Numbered from the stretch's first letter, positions 1 to 5,458 are shown. The stretch: 5,566 nucleotides of DNA from JADLBR01 sp020847615 (GCA_026646655.1 JAPKHT010000222.1:1-5566), one strand, 5' to 3'. A program made the numbers and translations. Notes: generated by a model not told the origin, from the letters alone.

Positions 1-186
1 GACACCTCGCCCTGTGCCGGCGAGGAATTGCTGGCGCAACAGGCCGATGCCTTGGTTGCGGATGCGACCTTCCCCGCGCAGGAACGCGAGTGGGCGCAGC
101 AAACCGGGCATTCGACCGCCGCTGAGGCCGGTGACGCGTTCGGCGCGAGGCGGGCGCGGACTGGTTGGAGAAGCGGAGGTCGGTGA
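1..186 (+). pseudogene. rnz: Ribonuclease Z-like MBL-fold protein, C-terminal fragment, broken
   Basis: Frame 1 is open from the window edge to a TGA at 184-186 (61 codons). It begins DTSPC (residues 1-5), matching the GDTxPC strand of tRNase Z, then has ADALVADATF (residues 15-24), equivalent to the HEAT loop with DAT in place of EAT, and TGHSTAAEA (35-43), the HST loop. In this family these residues bind zinc and act in tRNA 3'-end processing in the cytoplasm. The family should continue with a helix and a LTHFSxRY-like motif holding the last metal-binding histidine. Here the frame instead becomes low-complexity Arg/Gly residues and stops. Shifting by one base at about 145-149 (frame 1 to frame 3) gives GDAFGA followed by EAGADWL, which fits the start of that helix but then runs into a V4R domain. 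The gene is therefore incomplete on both sides. Identity as RNase Z rests on motifs only; another MBL-fold phosphodiesterase is possible. Confidence 0.6.
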
Positions 187-578
187 TTGATCAGTGGCTG
201 TGGCCGTTCCGGGCGGTGGGGTGGGGGGTCTGGTCGCCGGATTTTTCCTACGAGAAGAGGGGCTTGACCGTGATGGAGGTGGATCGCTCGGTGATCGCCC
301 GGGCGGCGGGTCGGGTGGGGCGTCCGGTGTGCCATTTGTTTTCCGGGATCTTGGCGGGGGCCATGAGCGTGCTGGACCGCGCTCCGCGGAGGGCTGCCGA
401 GATCCAGTGTCATTCGATGGGGTACGACACCTGCCGGTTCGTCGTGGGCGAGCCGGACCAGGTCGAGCGCGCGGAGTCATGGCGTCGCGAGGGCGCCCCC
501 GCGGGCGACATCATCCGCAGGCTCGGAGAACAAGGGTCTGGAAATCAGGAGGGCAGTGATGCAGGACAGAGAGGCTAG
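165..578 (+). CDS. V4R (4-vinyl reductase-type) domain protein, N-terminally truncated
   Basis: The 137-residue frame shows a V4R small-molecule-binding domain: a GWG turn (residues 19-21), a beta segment near 33-40, then PVCHLFSGILAGAMSVL (54-70) and the cysteine signature EIQCHSMGYDTCRFVV (79-94). Cys56, Cys82 and Cys90 sit where the family places its conserved, probably metal-binding, cysteines. A charged helical tail follows (95-120). The only usable start in frame is a TTG at 165 with no clear ribosome binding site. Homology seems to begin earlier: in the same frame, codons 147-164 read EAGADW, the usual (G)REAG helix of V4R domains, but a TGA at 132-134 closes the frame. About 80 N-terminal residues expected from the paralogue at 1697-2359 are missing, so this is probably a broken or chimeric gene joined to the RNase Z fragment. 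It overlaps the next gene by 20 bp, which suggests one operon. The ligand and role are unknown. Confidence 0.65.
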   Translation: MEKRRSVIDQWLWPFRAVGWGVWSPDFSYEKRGLTVMEVDRSVIARAAGRVGRPVCHLFSGILAGAMSVLDRAPRRAAEIQCHSMGYDTCRFVVGEPDQVERAESWRREGAPAGDIIRRLGEQGSGNQEGSDAGQRG

Positions 579-1668
579 GCGTTGGGCTGAACTCAGGGCG
601 AGTTTGGGTCGCGCGACCGGCGGTGGCGCTCCGGCGATGCCGCCGAAGGAGGCGGAGGTTGGCGGCGAGCGCGGCGGTGGGCAGGCCGACGCGGTGGCGG
701 AGCGAACCGAGGCCGCGTTCGGGGGGAGGACGCTGCCGTCCGCGCCTCCAGGTCTGGCGAGTCGGATGGCCGCGGCCGTGGAGTCTGGCGCCAAGGGGGA
801 TGCGCCCGAGGCCAAGGAGCAGGAAGCGAAGGTGTCCCAGGCCCCGCAGCCGGCATCCGAGGTGTCCGCACCCGCGATCGAGCCGGCGGTGGGAGTGGGT
901 CAGCCCGCGGACGCGGGCAAGGAGGCCCAGCCCGTGGGTGCGACGCCCGAGGCGAATCCCGCGGTTGAAACAGAACCCGCGGTTGAGGCAAAGCCCGTGG
1001 TTGCCGAGAAGGCGCCCGAGGCCGACGCGCCCGCCCCGGCTGTTGAGCCACGACCCGCGATGATCGCGCCTCCGAAATTGCCTGAATCGCCCGCTCCTCT
1101 GCCAGTTCCCGCGGGACCCGCGCCCGGTCACCAGTGGACGGCGCCTCCGCGTCCGCCGGGCGTGCCTTTCGTGCCCCCGTTGCCGCCCGCCGGTCCGCCC
1201 CAGGGCGGTGGTCTTCGGCTGAATCCTATTCGTGCCGAGGGTCGAACGGTGCCGGCCCCGATCCGGACGCCGGAATCCCTGGGTCTATCGGCGCCTTCGG
1301 CGCCTCCGCGTCCCGCGGGTGTCCCTGTACCGCCGCCGCCCCCGATAGGCTTCATGGGGAAGCCCGATGCCGCGCAAGCGCCAAGGCCACCGGCGTTTCC
1401 CATGATCCCGCCGGTGATTCCCGCGCCTGTTGCGGCGCCTTCCCCCGCGCCCGCTGTGATGCCGCAGCCACCCCCCCAGATGCCGGGTCCGCCGCTCGTG
1501 GCTCCGTCCATGCCGCCGGCAATCCCCGCGGCAGCCGCGACCGCGCACGCGGCGCCACCGGCCATGGCGCCCGCCCCACCGATGGCACCGCCGGCCCCCG
1601 CGGCGCCCGAACCGAAGAAGGCGGCGGATTTCTTTAAGAAAATGGCGTGGAAGAAGGGTCCGGAATAG
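559..1668 (+). CDS. Proline/alanine-rich disordered protein with basic C-terminal motif
   Basis: A 369-residue protein started at ATG 559, 5 nt after a strong AGGAGGG (547-553); the GTG at 556 lies too close to that site. It has no recognisable enzyme domain, signal peptide or membrane segment. Three zones are visible: a charged N-terminal helix (residues 1-20, MQDREARRWAELRASLG), an acidic Pro/Ala/Glu region (about 80-165), and an uncharged Pro-rich region (about 170-350) with many PP and PPP runs. Residues 134-151 are three tandem hexapeptides, PAVETE, PAVEAK and PVVAEK. The end is abruptly different: PKKAADFFKKMAWKKGPE, a short basic helix with Phe and Trp. This layout, short interaction motifs at both ends of a flexible linker, suggests a scaffold or tether for the neighbouring V4R-like and MinD-like proteins. 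Proline-rich partners (BcsO, BcsH) occur in cellulose synthase operons, but composition alone cannot show homology. Function unknown. Confidence 0.8.
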   Translation: MQDREARRWAELRASLGRATGGGAPAMPPKEAEVGGERGGGQADAVAERTEAAFGGRTLPSAPPGLASRMAAAVESGAKGDAPEAKEQEAKVSQAPQPASEVSAPAIEPAVGVGQPADAGKEAQPVGATPEANPAVETEPAVEAKPVVAEKAPEADAPAPAVEPRPAMIAPPKLPESPAPLPVPAGPAPGHQWTAPPRPPGVPFVPPLPPAGPPQGGGLRLNPIRAEGRTVPAPIRTPESLGLSAPSAPPRPAGVPVPPPPPIGFMGKPDAAQAPRPPAFPMIPPVIPAPVAAPSPAPAVMPQPPPQMPGPPLVAPSMPPAIPAAAATAHAAPPAMAPAPPMAPPAPAAPEPKKAADFFKKMAWKKGPE

Positions 1669-1696
1669 CGGCGCCAAAGCCTGAGGCGCGCCATTG

Positions 1697-2359
1697 ATGT
1701 GGGGCATCGAGACGATGGAAACGGGTGAATCAGCGGGGCGGGGCCAAGGCCCGTGGCGGTCGAAACTGACGGGACGGGCCCTGTTCGAGGCCGACATCGC
1801 CTCGGGAACGGCCACCGATTCGGCGGGCCGGGCCGCCGCGCTGTGGCCCGCGGATCTCATCCAGAGGCTCCGCGAGACGCTCGAGGACGAGGCCGGTCCC
1901 GCGTGGAAGCGCGTCTGGAAAGAGTGCGGGCGCGAGTGGGGTCGTCGCGTGATGGCGGATCTCGACCGGCGCTGCTCGGAGGTCATGGGTTGCGCGCTGG
2001 ATGACCTGCCCCTGGAGAAGTTCCTGGATTTCCTCACGGAGCAGGTGACGGCGCAAGGGTGGGGCCGGCTCGAGGTGGACTTGAGCGATGGGCCCGAACG
2101 CGGGCTGATCCGCGCGCTGTTGATCAACTCCGTCTTTTCGAATGGGCAGGGTTCTTCCTCGGGCGACTTGCTGTTGGCCGGCATGCTGGCCAGCGTCATG
2201 TCGCGGGTGAGCGGCGAGGCGTTGGATTGCGTCCGCACCGAGGCGCCAGGCGGGTCTCCCGGCAGCCGGTTTGTCATCACGGCGGCCGAGCGGCTCAAGG
2301 GCGTGGAGGAGCGGATCGATGCGGGTGAAAATCCCGACAAGGTGATCGAGTCCATCTGA
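1697..2359 (+). CDS. V4R-like domain protein lacking the conserved cysteines
   Basis: 220 residues from ATG 1697, 9 nt after GAGG (1684-1687); a TTG at 1694 or an ATG at 1715 are other possible starts. The first 48 residues are low complexity. From WPADLIQRL (about 50) it follows the V4R plan: a helix with GREWGRRV (78-85), the segment LEKFLDFL (106-113), a GWGRLEVDL turn and strand (121-129), LLLAGMLASVMS (158-169), and FVITAAERLKGVEERIDAG (192-210). Its last 64 residues align almost gap-free with the C-terminus of the upstream V4R protein. At the two cysteine positions of the C-x7-C signature it has Glu and Ser (TEAPGGSPGSRFVI), so the metal or ligand site appears lost and the domain is probably structural. 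The size, the GR helix and the WG-strand also recall the cellulose synthase subunit BcsD, a remote resemblance only. It begins 28 bp after the proline-rich gene and ends 7 bp before the next, so all are likely cotranscribed. Confidence 0.65.
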   Translation: MWGIETMETGESAGRGQGPWRSKLTGRALFEADIASGTATDSAGRAAALWPADLIQRLRETLEDEAGPAWKRVWKECGREWGRRVMADLDRRCSEVMGCALDDLPLEKFLDFLTEQVTAQGWGRLEVDLSDGPERGLIRALLINSVFSNGQGSSSGDLLLAGMLASVMSRVSGEALDCVRTEAPGGSPGSRFVITAAERLKGVEERIDAGENPDKVIESI

Positions 2360-2366
2360 GTGCTTT

Positions 2367-2975
2367 ATGAGCGAGTGCAAATTCCGAATCATGGTGGGGA
2401 GGCATCCGGCGGATGGCGTCCGTCTCGCGCTGCGGCTGGGGGCCGAGGACAACGGGGGAGAGCTGGTGCTCGTGCCGGCCGGCGGCGAGAACTGCTCCCT
2501 CCAGTTTGGGTTCGCGGTGCCCGCGGACTATCCCGGGGTGACGGGGCTCCTGCGGTATCGGCGAGAGAGCCTGGTGACGGAAGTCGAGTGGTCGGGGGGC
2601 GGGGGCCGGGTGGTGTTTCCGCCGGCGGGCTCGACGCACGCCACGCCGATAGCCGAGGTGCTGGACCGCCTGAGGGACCGGTTGGCCGACGAGGGGCGCG
2701 TGACGGTGTTCCTCATGCTGGATCGATTCTGGGAGGATCTTCCCCCGCTGGGCGAGGGGGACAGCGTGCTGGTGCTCTGGGAGTGCCGCGATCGCCTGTG
2801 CGAGGGGGCGCTCTCTCTGTTGCGCGGGTTGTCCGAGGCGGTCGGTTCGACGCCGGCGCGGCTCGAGGGCGTGCGCCTCTACCACCGCCGCGATGCCGGG
2901 GAAGCGTCCGTGGCCCGGGCCAGGGAGATCCAGTTGGCCCTCGGGACGCTCGCCGGGCCCGCGATCAGCCTGTAA
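2367..2975 (+). CDS. Degenerate MinD/BcsQ/CpsD-like (pseudo-P-loop ATPase) protein
   Basis: 202 residues from ATG 2367, only 7 bp after the previous stop, with a poor ribosome binding site (translational coupling is likely). I do not recognise a named family, but the order of elements matches MinD/BY-kinase-type ATPases. KFRIMVGRHPADGVR (5-19) stands where the strand and Walker A loop (PGEGKS/T) belong. GELVLVPAGGENCSLQFGF (31-49) replaces the LLVDaDlr strand. PGVTGLLRYRRE (56-67) corresponds to GLSDvLrge, and RVVFPPAGSTHATPIAEVL (81-99) to the LPAGS-NPaELL segment. RVTVFLMLDR (111-120) corresponds to the DyViiDtPP strand. GDSVLVLWECRDRLCEGALSLL (131-152) corresponds to the aD-vllV strand and following helix, and ARLEGVRLYHR (164-174) to the v-GvvlN strand. 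The Walker A lysine and the DxD aspartates are absent, so ATP hydrolysis is unlikely. It may act as a non-catalytic partner of a true ATPase. Remote homology by eye only. Confidence 0.5.
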   Translation: MSECKFRIMVGRHPADGVRLALRLGAEDNGGELVLVPAGGENCSLQFGFAVPADYPGVTGLLRYRRESLVTEVEWSGGGGRVVFPPAGSTHATPIAEVLDRLRDRLADEGRVTVFLMLDRFWEDLPPLGEGDSVLVLWECRDRLCEGALSLLRGLSEAVGSTPARLEGVRLYHRRDAGEASVARAREIQLALGTLAGPAISL

Positions 2976-2990
2976 TCACGTCCGATGACC

Positions 2991-3021
2991 CGCGAGGCGG
3001 CTTGGCGGCCAAACGCTCGCG
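2991..3021. terminator. Possible stem-loop between convergent genes
   Basis: CGCGAG (2991-2996) is complementary to CTCGCG (3016-3021), and nested inside is TTGG/CCAA (3002-3005 with 3009-3012). It lies in the 81-bp gap between the plus-strand operon end (2975) and the minus-strand stop (3057), where a bidirectional terminator would be expected. There is no T-run on either side, so it does not look like a classical intrinsic terminator. The pairing is imperfect and could be chance in GC-rich DNA. Confidence 0.25.
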
Positions 3022-3056
3022 CGTTCGGCTACGGGATGCGATGCGCAATCTTCGAG

Positions 3057-3962
3057 TCAGGGGAAGAACGGGAATAGCTTTCGCAATTCTTCGGGCGAGG
3101 GTTGGCGCCCGTACTCGCATATCTCGAAGGCCTCGGCGCAACGGACCGCCTTTCCCGCCTCCGGGCCGTACCACTTCGCGAGGAGGTCGCGGTATTTGTC
3201 CGCGATCGATCCCTGGCGGCGCTGCCAGCTTTGCCGGAGCCACTCGAAGCGCTTTGCGGGGTCATCGGCGGATCGCTCGCGCATGATCTCCTCGGACCCC
3301 AGTGCCCCGCCCTCGTAGACCTGCGAGGCGAGGGCATCGATGGCCCGGAGCTTCTGCTCGAAGACGTCGTCGACCGAGATGGCGATGTCGGGCTCGGAGG
3401 GGTACGGTCGCGTGAATCGATCGGTGTAGAAGAAGAAGACCGGATTTTTCTTCAGCGGCGGGGAGTCGGGGCACAGGTAGGGGACCTGCACCATGTACGC
3501 GGCATCCTGCACGAGCATGGCGACGTAGCGGTGGTCGGGATGGTAGTCCCACGGGCGATGCGTGAAGACCATGTCGGCCTGCCACCCGCGGATGAGGCGG
3601 ACGATCTTCTTGCGGTTTTCGAGCGTGGGCTCGAGTTCGCCATCGTGGATGTCCAGCACCTCGACCTCGGTCCCCATGCGGCGCGCGGCCTCGCGGACCT
3701 CTTCGGTGCGCCGTTGTGCGAGGGGTCCGCCGGCGGAGCGCCAGTGGCCGATGTCGCCGTTGGTGACGGACACGAGTTTGACCCTGTGGCCCAGCCTGGA
3801 CCATTTGATCGCGGTGCCGCCGATCTGGAACTCGGCGTCATCGGGATGGGCGCCGAAGGCGATGATGCGCAGCGGCGCGTTGGGCGCGGCGTCTTGCGCC
3901 GTAAGCGCCGCGGTCCAGTGGGCGAAGAGGCCGGCGAGGAGAAGGAGGGGTGTGGTTCTCAT
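3057..3962 (-). CDS. Secreted PIG-L family de-N-acetylase (LmbE-like)
   Basis: 301 residues, full length for the family. The N-terminus (MRTTPLLLLAGLFAHWTAALTA) is a Sec signal peptide with probable cleavage near residue 22. The catalytic domain follows: RIIAFGAHPDDAEF (32-45) carries the AHPDD motif, whose His and second Asp bind zinc while the first Asp is the general base. VTNGDIGHW (66-74) is the typical second strand and loop, RRTEEVREAARRMG (84-97) the conserved helix, and HPDH (141-144) supplies the remaining zinc ligand. The family removes N-acetyl groups from GlcNAc-type sugars, as in GlcNAc-PI, mycothiol precursor or chitobiose deacetylases. Substrate cannot be read from sequence. 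The C-terminal 100 residues (SxVYEGG, WLRQSWQRR) resemble the environmental subgroup in which PIG-L enzymes are exported. Only one ATG fits the signal peptide; its ribosome binding site is weak. It is transcribed divergently from the hydrolase at 4052. Confidence 0.88.
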   Translation of the reverse strand: MRTTPLLLLAGLFAHWTAALTAQDAAPNAPLRIIAFGAHPDDAEFQIGGTAIKWSRLGHRVKLVSVTNGDIGHWRSAGGPLAQRRTEEVREAARRMGTEVEVLDIHDGELEPTLENRKKIVRLIRGWQADMVFTHRPWDYHPDHRYVAMLVQDAAYMVQVPYLCPDSPPLKKNPVFFFYTDRFTRPYPSEPDIAISVDDVFEQKLRAIDALASQVYEGGALGSEEIMRERSADDPAKRFEWLRQSWQRRQGSIADKYRDLLAKWYGPEAGKAVRCAEAFEICEYGRQPSPEELRKLFPFFP

Positions 3963-4051
3963 GATGGGCGCCTATTGTGGGCGCGAGATCCTGCCCCCGT
4001 CAAGGTGCCGACCCGCTTGCAAGCGGCTTCGAGGCGGGACAGGATTCCCCC
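3963..4051. promoter_or_regulatory. Divergent promoter region between the two secreted enzymes
   Basis: The 89 bp between the PIG-L start codon (3962, minus) and the hydrolase start (4052, plus) must hold the promoters of both genes unless one is read from further away. I see no convincing sigma-70 -35/-10 pair on either strand. The hydrolase has a ribosome binding site AGGA at 4041-4044, 7 nt before its ATG. The region contains a perfect palindrome at 4013-4026, described separately. Confidence 0.45.
4013..4026. promoter_or_regulatory. Perfect 14-bp palindrome, candidate operator
   Basis: CCGCTTGCAAGCGG is fully self-complementary and lies 25 bp upstream of the hydrolase ATG and 50 bp from the PIG-L start. 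A spacer-free palindrome of this length between divergent genes is a typical place for a dimeric regulator to bind. No regulator gene is in the window, and the motif is not one I can assign to a known family. Confidence 0.35.
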
Positions 4052-5065
4052 ATGACCCGACATCTGGCGGCCGCCTTTTTCGCCCTCCTGCTATTGTGCT
4101 GCGTTGCCCCGGGCGCCGACGCGCCCGGCGCACGCCCATCGGCCAAGGCGAGGGCAAAGGGACCGGTCGGCCCTCCGCCCACGCTGGCCAATGTGGCGTA
4201 CGGGCAGGACCCCAGACAGGTCCTGGATTTCTGGAGGGCGGAGTCGGCGGGTCCCGCGCCCGTGCTGTTCTTCATCCACGGCGGCGGCTGGCAGGGCGGA
4301 GACAAGGCCACCGTGTGCAACAGCGGGCTGACGAATTATCTGGCCGCGGGGATTTCGGTGGTGTCCGTCGAGTACCGGTTTGTGGCGCAGGCGCATGCGG
4401 CGGGCGTGAAGCCGCCGGTGCGGTGGCCATTGCACGATGCGGCGCGGGCGCTGCAATTCGTGCGCAGCAAGGCGGCCGAGTGGAACATCGACAAGGCGCG
4501 CATCGCGGCATCGGGCGGTTCGGCGGGCGCCTGCTCATCGCTCTGGCTGGCCTTCCGCGACGACTTGGCCGACCCGAAGAGCGAGGATCTGGTGGCGCGC
4601 GAATCCACGCGGCTGGCATGCGCGGGTGTCCTGGGTGCCCAGACCACGCTCGATCCGATGCAGATGAAGGAGTGGACGCCGAACAGTTGGTACGGCGGGC
4701 ACGCGTTTGGCGTATTCAAGAAGGTCAACGGCAAGGACGTGTCCGACTTTCAGGAATTCCTGGCGAAGCGCGACGAGATCCTTCCCTGGATCAAGGAGTA
4801 TTCGCCCTACGAATGGGTCAGCGAGGATGACCCGCCCATTTACCTGTACTATGCCGCCGAGCCCGCCTTGGGCCAGGAGCAGAAGGACCCGACCCACACG
4901 GCGAACTTTGGCGTCAGGCTGCAAGAGCGGTTGCGCGCCGCCGGCGTCGAGTGCGCGCTGGCGTATCCGGGCGCGCCGGACTTGGGTGCCGGGGCCACCC
5001 TGACCAAGAACCACATGTACGATTTCTTGATCGCGCAACTGACCAGAAAATTGCCGCATCGATGA
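4052..5065 (+). CDS. Secreted alpha/beta hydrolase (HGGGW esterase/BD-FAE-like)
   Basis: 337 residues from ATG 4052, chosen because AGGA sits 7 nt upstream and the N-terminus is then a clean Sec signal peptide (basic TRH, then AAAFFALLLLCCVAP; cleavage near 20-24). An upstream ATG at 3977 would bury the signal and is unlikely. The mature protein has the oxyanion-hole motif HGGGW (76-80), an SVEYRF strand (105-110), the helix HDAARALQFVRSKAAEWNID (128-147) and the nucleophile elbow ASGGSAGA (153-160) with Ser157. His321 (KNHMYDF) is the likely catalytic histidine. The acid is less clear; Asp279 in QKDPTHTANFG (277-287) or Glu270 are candidates. This layout fits carboxylesterase/acetylxylan esterase-like enzymes that cleave ester groups from glycans or small esters in the periplasm or outside. 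The PIG-L neighbour suggests joint action on substituted polysaccharides, which is inference. LLLLCC is not a proper lipobox. Confidence 0.85.
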   Translation: MTRHLAAAFFALLLLCCVAPGADAPGARPSAKARAKGPVGPPPTLANVAYGQDPRQVLDFWRAESAGPAPVLFFIHGGGWQGGDKATVCNSGLTNYLAAGISVVSVEYRFVAQAHAAGVKPPVRWPLHDAARALQFVRSKAAEWNIDKARIAASGGSAGACSSLWLAFRDDLADPKSEDLVARESTRLACAGVLGAQTTLDPMQMKEWTPNSWYGGHAFGVFKKVNGKDVSDFQEFLAKRDEILPWIKEYSPYEWVSEDDPPIYLYYAAEPALGQEQKDPTHTANFGVRLQERLRAAGVECALAYPGAPDLGAGATLTKNHMYDFLIAQLTRKLPHR

Positions 5066-5160
5066 CTCGAAAATTCCAGATGTAGCCACGGTCGCCAGAC
5101 CGTGGGCCGGCGGGCAGATCGAACGATCTCCGGCAGCCGCCGGACCAGATGGGCTACACT
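5066..5160. repeat. Multi-branched palindromic intergenic repeat element
   Basis: TGTAGCC (5081-5087) and GGCTACA (5152-5158) form an outer inverted repeat. Inside are a perfect 8-bp stem CCACGGTC/GACCGTGG (5086-5093 with 5098-5105, loop GCCA), a 7-bp stem CCGGCGG/CCGCCGG (5107-5113 with 5137-5143) and, nested in the latter, AGATCG/CGATCT (5116-5121 with 5124-5129). The design resembles REP/BIME-type dispersed elements and could also end transcription of the hydrolase gene, though no T-run follows. The first 15 bp after the stop hold nothing visible. Confidence 0.65.
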
Positions 5161-5162
5161 TT

Positions 5163-5192
5163 CACCTCCGGTGGTGCCCCGCACGCGGGGCA
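5163..5192. repeat. Two small adjacent hairpins
   Basis: CACC/GGTG (5163-5166 with 5170-5173, loop TCC) is followed immediately by a perfect 7-bp stem TGCCCCG/CGGGGCA (5175-5181 with 5186-5192, loop CACG). No T-run follows. They fill the space between the larger palindromic element and the 49-nt hairpin. They may be part of the same composite repeat or a terminator-like structure. Confidence 0.45.
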
Positions 5193-5198
5193 TGATGT

Positions 5199-5247
5199 CT
5201 AGCCCGGACATTTCACAGCCTTGCGGGCTGTGAAGTGTCCGGGCTAG
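5199..5247. mobile_element. 49-nt hairpin, MITE-like, with IS-end-like arms
   Basis: CTAGCCCGGACA (5199-5210) pairs with TGTCCGGGCTAG (5236-5247), and TTCACAGCC (5212-5220) with GGCTGTGAA (5226-5234). Only one T-G wobble (5211/5235) interrupts a 22-bp stem around the loop TTGCG. The arm sequence CTAGCCCGgAcATTTCA recurs, with two differences, at 5427-5443 just upstream of the transposase gene. It therefore looks like two facing copies of an IS end, as in a minimal non-autonomous element. CTAG at both outer tips could be a target duplication, but because CTAG is self-complementary it could equally be part of the stem. Confidence 0.55.
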
Positions 5248-5248
5248 G

Positions 5249-5384
5249 GGAAAACCGCGCGATAGAAACAGGTTGGGATGGAGACGCGCGCTCCCAAACA
5301 CCATTTTTCGAAATCACAAACTGTTGGCCGCGTTTCCAGTGCCGAAAACCGATCGGGGACCCGTATTCCAGAGCGCGGTTTTCC
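5249..5384. repeat. 136-bp segment bounded by a perfect 12-bp inverted repeat
   Basis: GGAAAACCGCGC (5249-5260) is the exact reverse complement of GCGCGGTTTTCC (5373-5384), with 112 bp between. The unit begins one base after the 49-nt hairpin and ends four bases before the next hairpin. The interior has no convincing gene. The inverted repeats could be the ends of a small non-autonomous insertion, or arms of a larger nested palindrome. No target duplication is evident. Confidence 0.5.
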
Positions 5385-5388
5385 TTTG

Positions 5389-5428
5389 AGCCTGCATATT
5401 TCGCGCATGCGCGTGAAATATGCAGGCT
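5389..5428. repeat. 40-nt hairpin with the same IS-end-like motif
   Basis: AGCCTGCATATTTC (5389-5402) and GAAATATGCAGGCT (5415-5428) pair perfectly. The stem continues through one G-T wobble (5403/5414) and three more pairs to the loop ATGC, for 18 positions in all. The arms are variants of the motif AGCCYGNAYATTTC also found at 5201-5214 and 5429-5442. The right arm abuts the presumed IS end. It may be a sibling of the 49-nt hairpin or a subterminal structure of the insertion sequence. Confidence 0.6.
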
Positions 5429-5458
5429 AGCCCGAATATTTCATCGTCGGGGCAAAAA

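Noticed and set aside
556..561. GTG at 556 as start of the proline-rich protein
   Set aside because: Only 2 nt from the AGGAGGG; the ATG at 559 has normal spacing.
1285..2355. 356-codon minus-strand frame
   Set aside because: It is antisense to two plus-strand genes with better ribosome binding and domain evidence; mostly Arg/Ser/Gly.
2360..3286. 308-codon plus-strand frame over the pseudo-MinD gene
   Set aside because: It overlaps 2367-2975 in another frame, is extremely Arg/Gly-rich and runs into the antisense of the PIG-L gene; typical of GC-rich shadow frames.
3102..4055. 317-codon plus-strand frame opposite the PIG-L gene
   Set aside because: The minus strand carries AHPDD, HPDH and a signal peptide here; the plus frame is its antisense image.
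4097..4108. Lipoprotein signal in the hydrolase (LLLLCC)
   Set aside because: A lipobox needs a small residue just before the cysteine; here it is Leu, so an ordinary Sec cleavage is more likely.
3562..4830. 422-codon plus-strand frame
   Set aside because: It spans the antisense of PIG-L and then an off-frame reading of the hydrolase; no motifs and a large excess of Arg/Gly.
5081..5443. CRISPR array from the repeated palindromes
   Set aside because: The repeats differ in sequence and spacing and are arranged as inverted pairs, not regularly spaced direct repeats.
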